Shown: positions 14,101 through 25,062, numbered from the stretch's first letter. The stretch is 64,000 bases of DNA from Rhodeus uyekii (GCA_037043235.1 JAWRVZ010000028.1:3517001-3581000), one strand, 5' to 3'. Program-made: numbers and translations. Notes: a model not told the origin generated them from the sequence alone.

Positions 14101-17009
14101 CAGTGTATTCTTATTAGAAGCTTGTGTCATATAAATGTGTAATGATTTAGCGTTCATCTAAACACTACCGTTGGATTTATTAGTCAGAAGGAATTCATTC
14201 CGACTGAAATAAAAGGTGTGCATGTAAACATAGCCATTGAAGACTGGAGTAATGAAATAAATTGTAATATTATTTCACAATATTGGTGCTTATATGGTAT
14301 TTCAGATACATTCAGTCTTGGTAAGCTTAAGAGACTTATGAGCACAATATTGATGCTCAGAACAAGTTGCAGGATGTTTACTAGTCTTGTAATACTTAGG
14401 TCTAAAGATTTAAATAAACTCATAACCCTGAGTATGAGCAATAGTAGTAGTGATGTTTGTTGTTAGCAAGCACTACTAATGCGTGAGTCCACTGCATGTG
14501 ATAGTTTAAGAATTCAAATGTGGTTTCTTTAAGATAGCCTCCAGCCCATTGTGCAGATAAAGTCTGATATAAGGTAATGTCCCGGAAGAATAGATGAAAG
14601 CATCTCTCTGATGTAGGTCTCACATCCTTAGATGCCCAGAAGACTGTTTAGTGTCCGACACACCACACAGCCACAAAGGGACTTTTTAGAGATGATATAA
14701 TGATATACCATTAGCATTTCAGGTGAAGATTTTGTCACAGAAACTCTCTGTCGAAAGATTTTCGAACGATCAGAGAGTGAATCGAATACAGTGGAACCCG
14801 GTTATGTCGATGGTCTTGAGGTTGCAAAAAAGTGTCGAGATAACCGAGGATCGAGATAACCATCAGCCAATATGCCGATTTATTTGATGAAGCGATGGGC
14901 ATGCTATAAAATTGTTCATACACTGTATATGTTTACCAACAACAAAAGGCATTTGTGCACCAACTAACAGCAGCGATTGTAACGGCTGCTTTGTTTATGT
15001 TGGGAATATACCTTTAAGACGGCTTATATTGTTCTGTGCGCGCTTTTTTGGTGTGAGCGCGCACGGGGAGGAAAGTGTTTTAGAGTGAGAGAGAGATGGC
15101 TGCTCTACTGCTGACTGTTATATAGCATAATATACTGTTTCTTTTTTTTCTGAGTGTTTTCTTTTTCCTGGTTTGTACTTACACTCTTTACATGTTTGAG
15201 AAGAGTGTGAAACCCATTTATAAAGCTCGTCATCTGGGCAGTTGTCAACCACTCTGACAGCCAGTGCAAGATTTACCAGTATACGATAAAAACCACCTTC
15301 GATTTTCGATACAAACCTTTAATTCATTATATTCTCCAACATTGCAAACACAATTTCGCTCACAGCGTAAACACAGTCTCAACACACATTCGCTCATAAT
15401 ACAGTCATTTCGCTCGGACACAGTTCTGAAAAGTATTGTGCACGCGGTTACTATAGAGTGAGTGAAGAGTGAGTGAAGCGTCATTGGAGAGAGCGACCGT
15501 ACAGACCGTGATGCTCGTGCAACGCGAACTCAGTGCATGCGCCGTGAACTCGGTACTATCATTAGTCACGGGAATCGAGATAATTGATGTAAAGTGGCGA
15601 CTTTGTCCCTCTTTTGTGCTCGAGATATCAGGGTTCGGTGACATAAAAGAATCGACATAATAAGAAAATGCTAAGAAAAAATAGGTTTAGAGTTTGGCAG
15701 TTCCACTTAAATGTCGACATAACAGGGTTGGTGAGATAACCGAGGTCGAGATAAGTGAACTCCACTGTAGTTAAAAAACATTTTATAACTCTGGTCTAAC
15801 TTAATTTCTGTCTCTGTCAAGATGAAGAGAAGTATTCCTGAGTGGAATCTCACAGAGATTTCTCTTATAATGAACTGTCAAACTGAGCTTTTTAATGATT
15901 ATTTGACTTCAGCTATTAATTTGTCTGGGAATAGATAGTGTTGGTGCTGAACAAACAGTGTGGCAGTGCAGTTCTTGTGTTGGAGGATTTTGATTCAGTG
16001 GGATGTCAGAAAGGAGAGATTTGAGCATAGCTTCTATTTTGGATAATTTCATTTATACCATCATTATTAGTGGTGCTTGCTTAGGCAGCTATGAATATTA
16101 TATTGCTTTGTCATTACTTTACTCACCTGTCATTTAAAACCTGCATGATTTTCTTTCTTCTGCAGAACAAAAAGATACAAAAGAGATTCTGAAGCACAAC
16201 TTCGATTTTAATTTGCATATTGTAATGTAATTCTTGCTGCCATTACGGATCCTCTCCGGCGACTAAGATCGTGATTTATGAAGACGTTTAGCTGCCATTT
16301 TGTTGAAGGAAATACACAAAGAAGCATGCGATTAGCTGACACGCTCCAATTATTGAAATTGCATGTACTAAGCTTTCTCAACACTACACTCTATAAGATA
16401 TTGGCCTCATTTATACCACGTTGGGGTAGTGATTCAAACATGCTCTGTTTAGCTGGAGATCCAGAAGCTGCATATATGACAGCAGAATATAAACTACCAA
16501 CAGAATATGTGACCTACTTTGGCCCTTGGCTGCTGTGTTGGAGCTTTTTTATTAATATCATCAACAGCTTTTGCAAAGAAGTCAGAAAAAGCAGATGCTC
16601 AGCAACATACAAATACACATTTGGATTGGAAAATTATATACAGCAAGCAAAACATGGCTTTATGTAAGGCTTTCTATCTATCCATCTATCTATCCATCCG
16701 TCTATCTATCTGTCCATCCGTCCATCCATCCATCCATCCATCCGTCTATCCGTCTATATATCTATATATCTATCTGTCTATCTATCTATCTGTCTCTATC
16801 CCTCATCCCTCTATCTATCTTTCTGTCTATCTATCCATCCATCCATCCGTCTATCTGTCTCTATCCCTCATCCCTCTGTCTATCCGTCTATCTATCCATC
16901 CATCCATCCATACATCCATCCATTCATCCGTACACCCATCCATCGTTCCCTCTGTAAATTCATCCATCGTTCCCTCTGTAAATTCATCCATTGTTCCCTC
17001 TGTACATCC

Positions 17010-17056
<47 letters not shown>

Positions 17057-18422
17057 CATCCATCCATCCATCCATCTCTCTCTCCATCTATCCATCCATC
17101 CATCCATCTCTCTATCCCTCATCCCTCTATCTATTTATCTATCTATCTATCTGTTGTTCCCTCTGTACATCCATCTCTCTCTCTCTCTATCCCTCATCCC
17201 TCCATCTATCTATCTATCTGTTGTTCCCTCTGTGCATCCATCCATCCATCTCTCCATCCCTCACTTCTCTATCCCTCTATCTGTCCATCTATCTGTTTGT
17301 ATGTCTGTCTGTCCATCTATCCGTCTGTCTGTCGTAGTGTTCTATTGTATCTATCGTTCTCTTTATATGAGTGGGAAGAGAAGTTGCTATGTTCCTCTTA
17401 ATGGGTCGAGGACTCTCATGGCTGCTAACAAAATTACTATTATTTCACTCTTTTCTCTTCCCACTGTGACACAAGATTGTCCCTAACTGTGTGCTTTGTG
17501 ACTCTGTGACAGGTTTGTGTGCTTTAATTCTGTCTGCTTCATTGACTGTGCGGCTGTATTGTGTTGACGCTGTATTCCAGAGCTTCTTCACAATCAACAA
17601 CTGCACAAATCCTTACATTCATCCTTACTTTCACTTATTTTGATTTTTACAATAATATTTAAAGAATCCCAATTTCTTTCATTGTACACTGGCACTCATG
17701 CAGATTCTCTCTCTTCTGCGGGTGTTTTATGTTACTTCCTGTCAGATGGGTTCCTTTCAAAGGTCCATATTTTACACTTTCATATTTATAAGTTTTTTTG
17801 CTGATTAAAATCACAGTTAATATAGTTATACTACAATTTTTTTCACATTTAGATCTGTAGAAATAATCAGGCTGATTTTTATTAGATTAAGACCTCTATA
17901 TGCAAACGACCTCTGTTATCAAACATTTCAGAAGATAAAGAAAATATATTTTTTTTTCTTGAATACTATCATATTTTTTTGTTTTCAGGTGGTTTGTGTG
18001 GTCCATAACTTCAAAGGGAAACAACTACTGAGTGAGGATCCCCCACAAGACCAACTAAGCGACAATCCAATGGTCAGCTCGTCCAGGGTTGAGAGTCCGT
18101 TGGAGAAGTACATCGCCTCACAGGTACTGAGCACCTAGACAAAAGCACACCTGATATCTATGGAACCATGCTGTCAAATGAACTGACACATGGTACATGC
18201 CCTGTGTGCAGAGTTTGAATCAGCTCTCAAGGGTCCCAATTGTGTCAGTTTGAGCACTCGTATCAACAAGATGTGTATCCATGCGCTCCTGTCCCTCAGG
18301 TGACAGAACTGAGAATGGATGATGAGGAGTCCTACACTCTGAAAGACCGTCTCCTGAGTTTCTTTAGCTGGATCAGAGGCAAAAGCAGCCGCTTCAAACA
18401 CCTGCAGAACACAAGGCAATAA
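4870..18422 (+). CDS. plppr5: plppr5, 3' part (four coding exons: 4870-5120, 11690-11866, 17989-18123, 18300-18422)
   Basis: Phospholipid phosphatase-related protein 5 (PRG-5/LPPR5) is a six-pass plasma-membrane protein of the lipid phosphate phosphatase fold, linked in vertebrates to neurite and filopodia outgrowth and thought to be enzymatically inactive. The exons join in frame with consensus GT/AG borders. Segments such as TDIFVNAGQVVTGNLAPHF, KAKGTRLAKP and RVAEYRNHWSDVIAGF match PLPPR5 more closely than PLPPR1, for example in NLAPHF, ALGCQQ and VESPLEK. The catalytic C1 lysine/RP and the C2 SGH are replaced (TGNLAP, PSKEA), as is typical of PLPPRs, while the C3 Arg, His and Asp remain. 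The N-terminal exons, with the first membrane segments, are not found in 1-4869 and must lie upstream. The gene converges on snx7 (- strand). Identification is confident; whether it is an a or b paralogue is not determined. Confidence 0.93.
5640..5885 (+). repeat. imperfect tandem duplication of about 130 bp
   Basis: Both halves carry GCA(G/A)TGATGG(T/C)TTAATTA followed by CTGTTTCCATGGTAAACCTTT and a T-rich tail; the second copy starts near 5788. It lies in the plppr5 intron. Confidence 0.7.
6404..7137. mobile_element. pogo/Tigger-like non-autonomous element (copy 2, GGTTTACGAG subtype)
   Basis: TA-flanked, 734 bp, start AAGTAATATCTCGGTTTACG, end AAACCGAGGTATTACTG. Close in sequence to the element at 21700-22405, including the subterminal TCGTACAC/TCGTATAC words. 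Confidence 0.8.
7138..9659. other. plppr5 intron; no gene supported
   Basis: Two overlapping opposite-strand ORFs (7377-7727 + and 7584-7922 -) lack splice or family support. A G-rich run (GGGGGCGGGGG-type, 8856-8871) could form a G-quadruplex. Confidence 0.4.
9660..10010 (+). repeat. dispersed AT-rich MITE-like repeat copy
   Basis: Shares TTTTTTGAGCAGCAAATCA, GTAATGATGCTG, CACAGGAATAAATTACATTTT and TTGTAATAATATTTCA with the copies at 24715 and 50262. Confidence 0.65.
10894..10917 (+). repeat. (TG)n microsatellite
   Basis: About 12 uninterrupted TG units in a plppr5 intron. Confidence 0.9.
10990..11095 (+). mobile_element. tRNA-derived SINE (HE1-like), copy 1
   Basis: Contains a pol III B-box-like GGTTCGATCCC within CATGGGTTCGATCCCAGGGA, and the tail ATAAATGTAAATGTAAAATG. 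Related copies are at 36625 and 58503 (reverse). Confidence 0.7.
11690..11866 (+). CDS. plppr5: plppr5 internal exon (C3 motif region)
   Basis: 177 bp, exactly 59 codons, phase 0 at both ends. The acceptor is TTATTTCAG and the donor CTA|GTAAGT. It encodes a membrane segment (SLGLMCLAFLTGINRV) followed by the C3 motif RVAEYRNHWSDV, in which the Arg, His and Asp of active lipid phosphate phosphatases are kept, then the start of the last membrane segment (IAGFIIGVAIATFL). Confidence 0.95.
11945..12070 (+). repeat. fragment of a TTTACTCATCCTCATGTT MITE family
   Basis: GTCATCATTTACTCATCCTC, then CCTGTATGATTTTCTTTCTT and CTGTGGAACATAAAAAG. The same family occurs as a complete element at 46623 and in part near 16125. 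Confidence 0.55.
12071..13431. other. plppr5 intron, no feature seen
   Basis: AT-rich. The - strand ORFs at 12625-12975 and 13072-13311 have no family or splice support. Confidence 0.4.
13432..14280 (+). repeat. dispersed AT-rich repeat copy, split by a younger MITE
   Basis: The left part (13432-13702) ends GATCGTGTGACTG and the right part resumes TTGAAGACTGGAGTAATGA at 14236, together reading as one copy of the family interrupted by the element at 13703-14235. Confidence 0.65.
13703..14235. mobile_element. MITE with GGCTA(C/T)GTTT(G/A)CATG inverted ends, nested
   Basis: 533 bp. Starts GGCTACGTTTGCATCC and ends GCATGTAAACATAGCC. Internal words such as CGGACTG and GATTGGA recur. It is inserted inside an older dispersed repeat. 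Confidence 0.75.
14789..15767. mobile_element. pogo/Tigger-like element, CAGTGGAACCCGGTTATG subtype
   Basis: TA-flanked, starts CAGTGGAACCCGGTTATGTC and ends AAGTGAACTCCACTG, with subterminal TCGAGATAACCGAGG words at both ends in inverted order. 979 bp; the interior ORFs overlap each other on both strands and show no transposase motif. Confidence 0.7.
16673..17345 (+). repeat. compound tetranucleotide array (CTAT/CCAT/CTGT)n
   Basis: About 670 bp of interspersed CTAT, CCAT, CCGT and CTGT units with longer blocks (TCCCTCTGTA...CATCCAT) repeated inside. It lies in the last large plppr5 intron. Confidence 0.95.
17346..17988. other. plppr5 intron, no feature seen
   Basis: AT-rich; ends in the T-rich acceptor tract of the 17989 exon. 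Confidence 0.5.
17989..18123 (+). CDS. plppr5: plppr5 exon (last membrane segment and cytoplasmic tail)
   Basis: 135 bp, 45 codons, phase 0. The acceptor is TTGTTTTCAG; the donor is CAG|GTACTG. It encodes VVCVVHNFKG, matching the VVCVVNNFKG segment of mammalian PLPPR5, then a polar tail ending RVESPLEKYIASQ. If this intron were retained, translation would add four residues (VLST) and stop. Confidence 0.92.
18300..18422 (+). CDS. plppr5: plppr5 probable last coding exon with an unusual C-terminus
   Basis: 123 bp: 40 codons plus TAA, opened by CCCTCAG|GTGACAG and in phase 0 with the preceding exon. It encodes VTELRMDDEESYTLK followed by DRLLSFFSWIRGKSSRFK. This differs from the short ...ITAFAEVT end of the main human isoform. 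An AATAAA motif overlaps the stop codon (18418-18423). Linkage to plppr5 rests on splice signals, matching phase, strand and the short 176-bp intron; an alternative last exon elsewhere is possible. Confidence 0.7.
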   Translation: MTELRMDDEESYTLKDRLLSFFSWIRGKSSRFKHLQNTRQ

Positions 18423-18887
18423 ACGTATGCTCACCTGTGTGAGGAACTCAGGCTGCCAAACCTCTGGAGTACAACGACACGTCATTAAATCCCAGTTAAA
18501 ACCCAATCATATTCATTTCAAGTGAACAATCCAATTACATGTATCTCATTACAGTGTACCCAGAGTGTTGGCGTCTCCGGCTGCATGTTTTCAAGTCTTT
18601 TGAAGTTCAGTCTTTGTGGATGCATCTGATCTTGTTCTGAACCTGAACTCTGAACTAATATGCAGATTTTCCATTGACTCTTTAAAGAAACCTCTTTTTA
18701 ATTTTCTGGGTGCAATTGGTTTATGTGTGTCTTGGTCAAGTAAAAATTATATTATGATTATTTAATATTTCGTATACTTGAGTATTAAAGTGCCTCTGTT
18801 ATGCTTTTTCAGATATTACCTTTCATGAAGTGTGTAATAGCTCTTTGGTATACAAAGTTTTAAAGGTTAAAGTACTTGATGCAGCTA

Positions 18888-19258
18888 CAGTAATCCCTCG
18901 CCACTTCGCGGTTCAAGTTTCGGCGGCATCAGTGCATCGCGAATTTGTAAAAATTATTCATCGAAAAATAAAAGTTCAAAAATACCTCCATATCGGCAGC
19001 TGTATTGCGGAAAGCAGCATTGTTTATCGTGATGCGCAAGTTTCCCAGGATGCCAGTCAAAGAGAGAAACTCTCTCAGAGGCTTTGTACAAACCCGCAGG
19101 CACTCAGACAAGACACGTGATTGGTTCCCGGCGCGAGATCGACCAATGAGAGCACGAGTTGATGTATCCCGTGAGCTGATTGGCTGATCCTACTTCATGG
19201 ATTTTCACCTATCACGGGGGGTTCCGGTCGACATTAACCGCGATAAACGAGGGATCTG
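18888..19258. mobile_element. pogo/Tigger-like MITE, CAGTAATCCCTCGCC subtype
   Basis: TA-flanked, 371 bp, starts CAGTAATCCCTCGCCACTTC and ends CGCGATAAACGAGGGATCTG. The ends are inverted and the middle is CG-rich. It lies just downstream of plppr5. Confidence 0.75.
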
Positions 19259-21398
19259 TATTTTCGAATCAATTCTGAACTCCTGAAACGAGTCGTCAGT
19301 AATTCCAGTCTTACTTCTGTAACTTACTTATGTAGCAATGTAACTGATTTGCATAATGTCCACCTATGCTCTTCATTGGCTGCTCACATACATCTAACTT
19401 TAATCTGTCCTCGCCTCACACACTGTAGCTGGTTCATGGTGTGTACATGTGTTGTGTACATGCTTCCTTCTGAGCTGAAGTTCAGTTATTGTAATGGATT
19501 TTCATTTACAACATACGGGGCCATCTGACCAATCAGAGCAGAGTAGCTTGCAGATATGAGGGGTTTAAAGAGACAGATTTTTCGAATGAGTTGATTGAGA
19601 ATCCTGGAAAAATGTGGTGATGTGCAATGTATATTATGAGAAAATGAAAGTGTTTTGACTTTTAATGCATGTAAAACTGTTGGACGAGCCCTCCAAAACA
19701 AAATTAGGAAACTTTGCATAGCATAATATGGGCACATTAATATTTATTCAGTATTGCAAGTATAAATATACATATGATATTGGATGATTGATTAGCCAAA
19801 AGACATAATTTTGTTTTGAGGATAAGGGCCTTTATGGTGTTTTGTTGTTGTTGATACATGGTGATACTTCAATTGGTACTGACTGGGATTTTTTGCAATA
19901 TACCTGAGAATCTTGTCATTTTAAGCTTTTGTGATCTAATAAGGATTCCTTGCACACACAGTTGCTTCCACTTCGTTGTCTTTCATAGCTGGTGCTCCAG
20001 AATCCTTTTAAAAACCTTTTGGTGTTTGAGTTAAGTGACCTAAAAACTGCTGCACCTCGAATAGAAGACAAAATGCACTACTAAGCCCTCAGAGACTTGA
20101 AACGCGTTTGAAAAGCCTCCATTCCAGAGGTGCTACCGTCTCCATTTAGCACCCTAGCAGCCGTTATCCTCAATGGCAAAGTCAGACTTCATGTTCAGCT
20201 TTTAATTAAGCCACAGGCCACTGTCAAGACTGTAATTAAACTGCAAGTATGGCCCTTTATATGTGTCTTTTATGCATTTGTTTCATGATCTTGAACGTAA
20301 GCAAACGGGAGAATTATTCAATCCCAGATTTTGATTCCCCTCTGCAAGGGGATTTTTATTCCCCTTAATATGAGGGATTAAATGTTATTCTTGTTTGCTT
20401 ATTCAGCTGCAACGAAGCATTTGGGAACAATGTTGGTTCACAGAGGGTTTATTGAAATGCAGCGAATTAATGTATAAGCTATTGAGGTCTCTTTCCACCA
20501 ATAAAAATGCTAATCTTCTGTTTCTTCTTTAGTCAAGGGTTCTGATTCAAAATATTCATTTGTGATATCCTTCGTAGATGAAGTTTAGATGCAATAATGC
20601 CCCGTGAGGTTTGTGGGATGGAAAACGGACGATTCCACTTTACTTTCTGCTAAAATATCCCCTAGACAGATTGCTGTCAGAAACCATAATACTGTTGAAA
20701 GTGGGAGGACTAGGCGAGGAAAATCCGCATCTCTGTTTTGTCTCTTCAAATCACAGAGACAGCAAATATGACTGGAAGCAAGAAATAATTTGCTTGGGAA
20801 AATCCGCCCCGCATTCTCTGTCAAGGTCACGGTGTATCAGAGATAAGACATGCGGAGCGCCCCTCTGTGATCGTTCTTCATGTTTGCTGAATCTCTGATG
20901 AACTCGTCCAGCTTTACTATTTATGAATTTTCTAACTTAATGTCTAGTTTTTCAGCACTCTAAATTCAGCTTCAACTCCATACATTCAAACGTGTATCTG
21001 CGTGACGTGTGTAAGAAACAGAGTGTTTCAGAATAGAGTTTTAACTGGAGTCATCCGCCCCATCAGTTCTGACTGAAACGATCTGTCTTCTGGGTCTCGG
21101 GACTCATTGGGTTTCAGATTGGGCCCACAAACTGGTAGCATAAGGTTAAACAGAACCATTAGTGTTTGCTGTTACCTGGTCCCAGTGGTCAGGAACTTTG
21201 GCTGCATGTAAAATAAATAAAAGAATACTTAGATATTTTGCCCCAAGGAAATAAATCACATTATTACAAACCTGGCATACATGGGTGCTCGTGTCAGACA
21301 TTTTGGACATGGTTGACTACATTTGGTTTGGACCTAAGTTTGGTTTTTGTTTGTGTTTAACCTGATTACTGAGCTTTAATGCACATCAAGGGACAGTA
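19259..21398. other. intergenic, no gene supported
   Basis: The opposite-strand ORFs at 20585-20898 overlap and have no family match. 20100-20300 has balanced, word-rich sequence that could be conserved non-coding DNA, but conservation cannot be judged here. Confidence 0.35.
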
Positions 21399-21571
21399 AA
21401 CTTGAGTTCAATGGCCCACATTAGACTTTCTACTAACTATACGTAACTTTGCAACTACATGTCAACTTCTACTAAACCAAAGCCTAACAGTCTACTCTAA
21501 TGAAAGTTAGTTGACATGTAGTTGCAAAGTTTCTTATTGGTAGAATATGACCTTCAAAATAAAGTGTAACA
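21399..21571. mobile_element. short foldback MITE
   Basis: Inverted arms CTTTGCAACTACATGTCAACT and its complement AGTTGACATGTAGTTGCAAAG (21446-21532), with the end AAAATAAAGTGTAAC. A related half copy lies at 23325-23411. Confidence 0.65.
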
Positions 21572-21699
21572 ATCTTTATTTTTTATTTTTTACATGAACC
21601 CTTTCTATTCCTCTTGTTTTCCAGTAAAAATATGTAAGATTAGTTATGAAGTGAAATTGCTTCCTCAAAGATTTTAGGACTTAGTTTATACAATTAGTA

Positions 21700-22405
21700 C
21701 AGTAATACCTCGGTTTACGAGTTTAATTTGTTCCAAGAGCGAGCTCGTAACTAAAAATCCTCGTACACTAAAACAATTTTCCCAATAAGAATGCACAAAA
21801 AATCACATGAATCATTCCACACGACCATAAATGCCCATTTAAATATTTTTTTGGTTTTACTCTATTAATTACAGTTAAACAGTTATAACCATTAAGATCT
21901 CATATAACTACTAATAAATAATTGACAATTAAACTCTAAAAGTACTTGACAATTTACTGTAACGCACTTTAGCTTTGAGTAGCGTCGCTGCTGGTGTGAA
22001 GGAGATGAGAGGAGGGTTTTACTGCTTACAGGGAGAATTTCGTACCTTCTTTCTTATTCATCTTGAGTTCATTGTCTATATGCTGTACTGTACGTATATA
22101 TTTCACTACTTTAACAATAGCGATTACAATTAATGTTAACAACACGAGGTAAAACCGCTGTAAATCACTTATAAAAGTATCACTGAGAATGAACGAGTGA
22201 AGGAGTGATAAAGGGGTTGGAACCGCATGACTGTTTTGTGAGAGGCTGTCGTTAGGATATTTCCAGTAAAAATGCGTGCAAAGATGCTGAGTGTTTGGAC
22301 TTTGGACAAAAATGTGCGTGGAGATTATTTTTCTCACACTCCGAAACAGTGCTTGTACACCGATTTGCTCGTATACTAAGTCACTCGTAAACCGATGTAT
22401 TACTG
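21700..22405. mobile_element. pogo/Tigger-like non-autonomous element (GGTTTACGAG subtype, second copy)
   Basis: TA-flanked, 706 bp, starts CAGTAATACCTCGGTTTACG and ends AAACCGATGTATTACTG. The interior is very close to 6404-7137 (for example CCACACGACCATAAATGCCC). Confidence 0.85.
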
Positions 22406-22565
22406 TATATATATATTTTTTTTTTTTGTTTGTTTACTTTTCTTACCCGATTGACAAATATTTATTTATTTTTGTAAGCATAAATATAAATGTTCTTATT
22501 GGAAAACAAAACAGATGTTTTTTGCAGTGCATTTAGGAACAGCACTAAACAGCTGCTGCTGTTAG

Positions 22566-22704
22566 TCACTTGTGTGAATAGTGTAAATGTCTTTCTCCTG
22601 AAACCTTCCTCTTTTTCTTTTTTCGAGTCTTTTTTTCTTCCAAAGCAGATTTGATGTGTTTGATCTCCTCAAGTTTTTGCTGATGTGCTTCCTTCTTTCT
22701 AACT
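22566..22704 (-). CDS. candidate Lys/Arg-rich terminal exon of an unknown gene
   Basis: After an acceptor GATTCTGTTGACAG, 45 codons are open to TGA: VRKKEAHQQKLEEIKHIKSA with heptad-like spacing, then a poly-Lys/Arg nuclear-localisation-like run and a His-rich end (GERHLHYSHK). Upstream, the frame ending at TCA AG|GTCACG (22742) is open to about 22900 and would join as Arg, but that donor is weak. The purine-rich strand makes basic ORFs easy to get by chance. It could be a further exon of the unrecognised gene at 26-36 kb. Confidence 0.25.
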
Positions 22705-22837
22705 CTGTCAACAGAATCACATCGCCTTCGCTGAGATCACGTGACCTTGAGTCAGCGGTGTGGCAGACACACTGGACATCCACGCTGTTTACCGTCCAGT
22801 CCCGATAGTCACGGCTCAACGCTAACGCAGTGGTCAT

Positions 22838-24714
22838 ATTCTCTATGGTGTCGTTTTGGATTGCTCTGCCCTTGCTTTGTGTGTGTGGAAATCTTGGTCC
22901 CGTCTACTAATAACTGTTACCATCACGCAACTAATGACTGAAGCTTCACACTTCACATTTTCCAGACTGGCTCTGTTGGCTTTAGCGCAGACCAAGCTCA
23001 CGTTTAGCTCAGATATCTCAGCTGCTCATATATTTGGAGAGCGTGTGTGTGTCTGTGTTTAAGGGATATATGGCAGGTTGATGCAAATACCTACCTAGGG
23101 AATTAAAAATGGACTTAACTTGTGTTTGTGGATATGTGTGTTTTCTTCATCTGCATATATTCCAGAAAGTGTTTATTCCTATTTGAATTTGTTTTTTTGT
23201 AGAGCTTGCATTGGATGAGTGCAAACATATGGAAGTCTGTTTCTGCCTCAGAGTAAAAAAAGGTAACTGCGACTTTATTTCTTGGAATTGTGACACTATA
23301 TTTCACAATGTGACTTTTGATAACACTGTATTTTGACGCTCCATTGTTGACATTTTATTGACTATTAGTAACTTTGAAAACTACATGTCAACTAACTCTC
23401 ATTAGAGCATAACTGCCACTTAAAATCTCACATTTGCAACTTTATTTCTAAGAATTGAGACTATTCACAATTGTGACTATTTCTCGTAATTGTGTCGTAA
23501 ATAATCTTGTAAATATTTCTCGAACTTTACATCTCAGACTTTATTCAATACACATTTTATTCATACTTGAGGTTTTATATCTCACAATATGAGATTATTA
23601 TTGCAGCTTAAAATACTTTAATTACATCTTTATTTCTCTTCATTTTGATTTTGTATCTCACAATGTGACTTTAATTTTCGAGTTGTGACTTTATTCTTGA
23701 TAATAACCTCTTTTTATTTTTTACTCTGATACAGAATTGTGCTTCCATACATGCGTAAATACACTGTGTCCACAAAAATAAGGCAGAAAATAAGCTAAAA
23801 ATACCTGTAGAAAGCTAATATTAAAAGAATACCAAAGCTCAGATAAACTCAAGTACTTACTAGCATTGTGTAACATTGGTTAGATCATTTTTGAGCCAAG
23901 ATTCAATTTTTTCAGTGGCCAATGAATATTCACAGTGAAGCTGTGTGCAAACCCTAATCACCCAGCTGTGAACGACAGATCATCTGCTAAGACAATCACC
24001 AGCCATCTCACTAGAATAATGAGTCGGTCCATTTAACAAGTGCTTGACATAATGATAGGGGTTTGTTTCGCACTGTTTTAATGGCCAGTGTATATTTTAC
24101 AGAGGATCGATATCGGAAATGTTAAGGAAGTTATGAGTCAGAAAGCCACCTCTTCTCCTGTGATCTTCAAAAACGAACCATGATACCTCATGTGTAAAGT
24201 TGTGGATATAAACTAATCACCTACGTTATTTTATTTCGAAAAGATGCAGTGCTGCGCTCATTTATATTTCCGATCTCTGCCCCTGTGTTTCAGCCATGTC
24301 TTGGTGCCTTTTAAAAGAATATTCTGGGGTATCTTTAGCTTAATGGCCATATCTAACATTGGTTTAATGCTGTTGATGACTACTATTTCAAGTTGTCCAG
24401 TTTGTAAAAATGTGTTTGCAGTAATACACTTATAATAGAGGCCTAGTAGGTATTTAGGCTGAACTAGAAACGTTCAGCTCAATTATTGGTTACACCTACA
24501 AATCTTTCTGGAAGAAAATGCTATTTGGGCTGTAAAGTTGTCTGAAACACAAGTAGAGGTGGGATCTACTTTTTTTAGCTTGAGGAACTGGTGGTGTTTT
24601 TGGCGTAATTATTGTGGGTGTAGTTTGAAAAATTAGTGGTGTTCCTCGTTTGCCTGATAAGATTACTGTAAATTATTACTTATTGAAATGATCCAGTAAA
24701 GACATTTATAATGC
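22838..24714. other. intergenic; diffuse simple-sequence-like repeats
   Basis: 23260-23720 repeats words such as TGTGACTTTAT and CACAATGTGACTTT, related in style to the minisatellite at 47.15 kb. No gene is supported. Confidence 0.4.
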
Positions 24715-25062
24715 GATCACAGTTTCCATAAAATATTAACTGTTTCCATTGTTAGTAATATTAATTTCTTGAGCAGCAAATCATCATATAAGAATGATTT
24801 CTGAAGGTTCGTGACACTGAAGACTGGAGTAATGATGCTGAAATTTGAGCTTTGCATCATATGAATAAATTATATTTAATAAAATATAAAACAATAACAG
24901 TTCAAATAAATGTGTAAAAAATATTTCACAAATAAGTTATTTTAAGTTGTAATAATATTTCTGTTTCTGTATTTTTTAACTAATAAATTCAGCCTTGCTG
25001 AGCATAAAATAATTTTTTCAAAAACAGGAAAATATCTTACAGACCGCAAACCTTTGACCAGA
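24715..25062 (+). repeat. dispersed AT-rich MITE-like repeat copy
   Basis: TTCTTGAGCAGCAAATCATC, GACTGGAGTAATGATGCTGA, ATTTCACAAATA, and an end resembling CAAACCTTTGA. Confidence 0.65.

Noticed and set aside
14735..15660. Cluster of small ORFs on both strands
   Set aside because: All lie within or at the edge of the pogo/Tigger-like element at 14789-15767 and show no transposase motif.
16519..17337. 272-codon + strand ORF
   Set aside because: It is translated from the CTAT/CCAT tetranucleotide array (Ser-Ile-Tyr-Leu and His-Pro-Ser repeats); simple sequence keeps all frames open.
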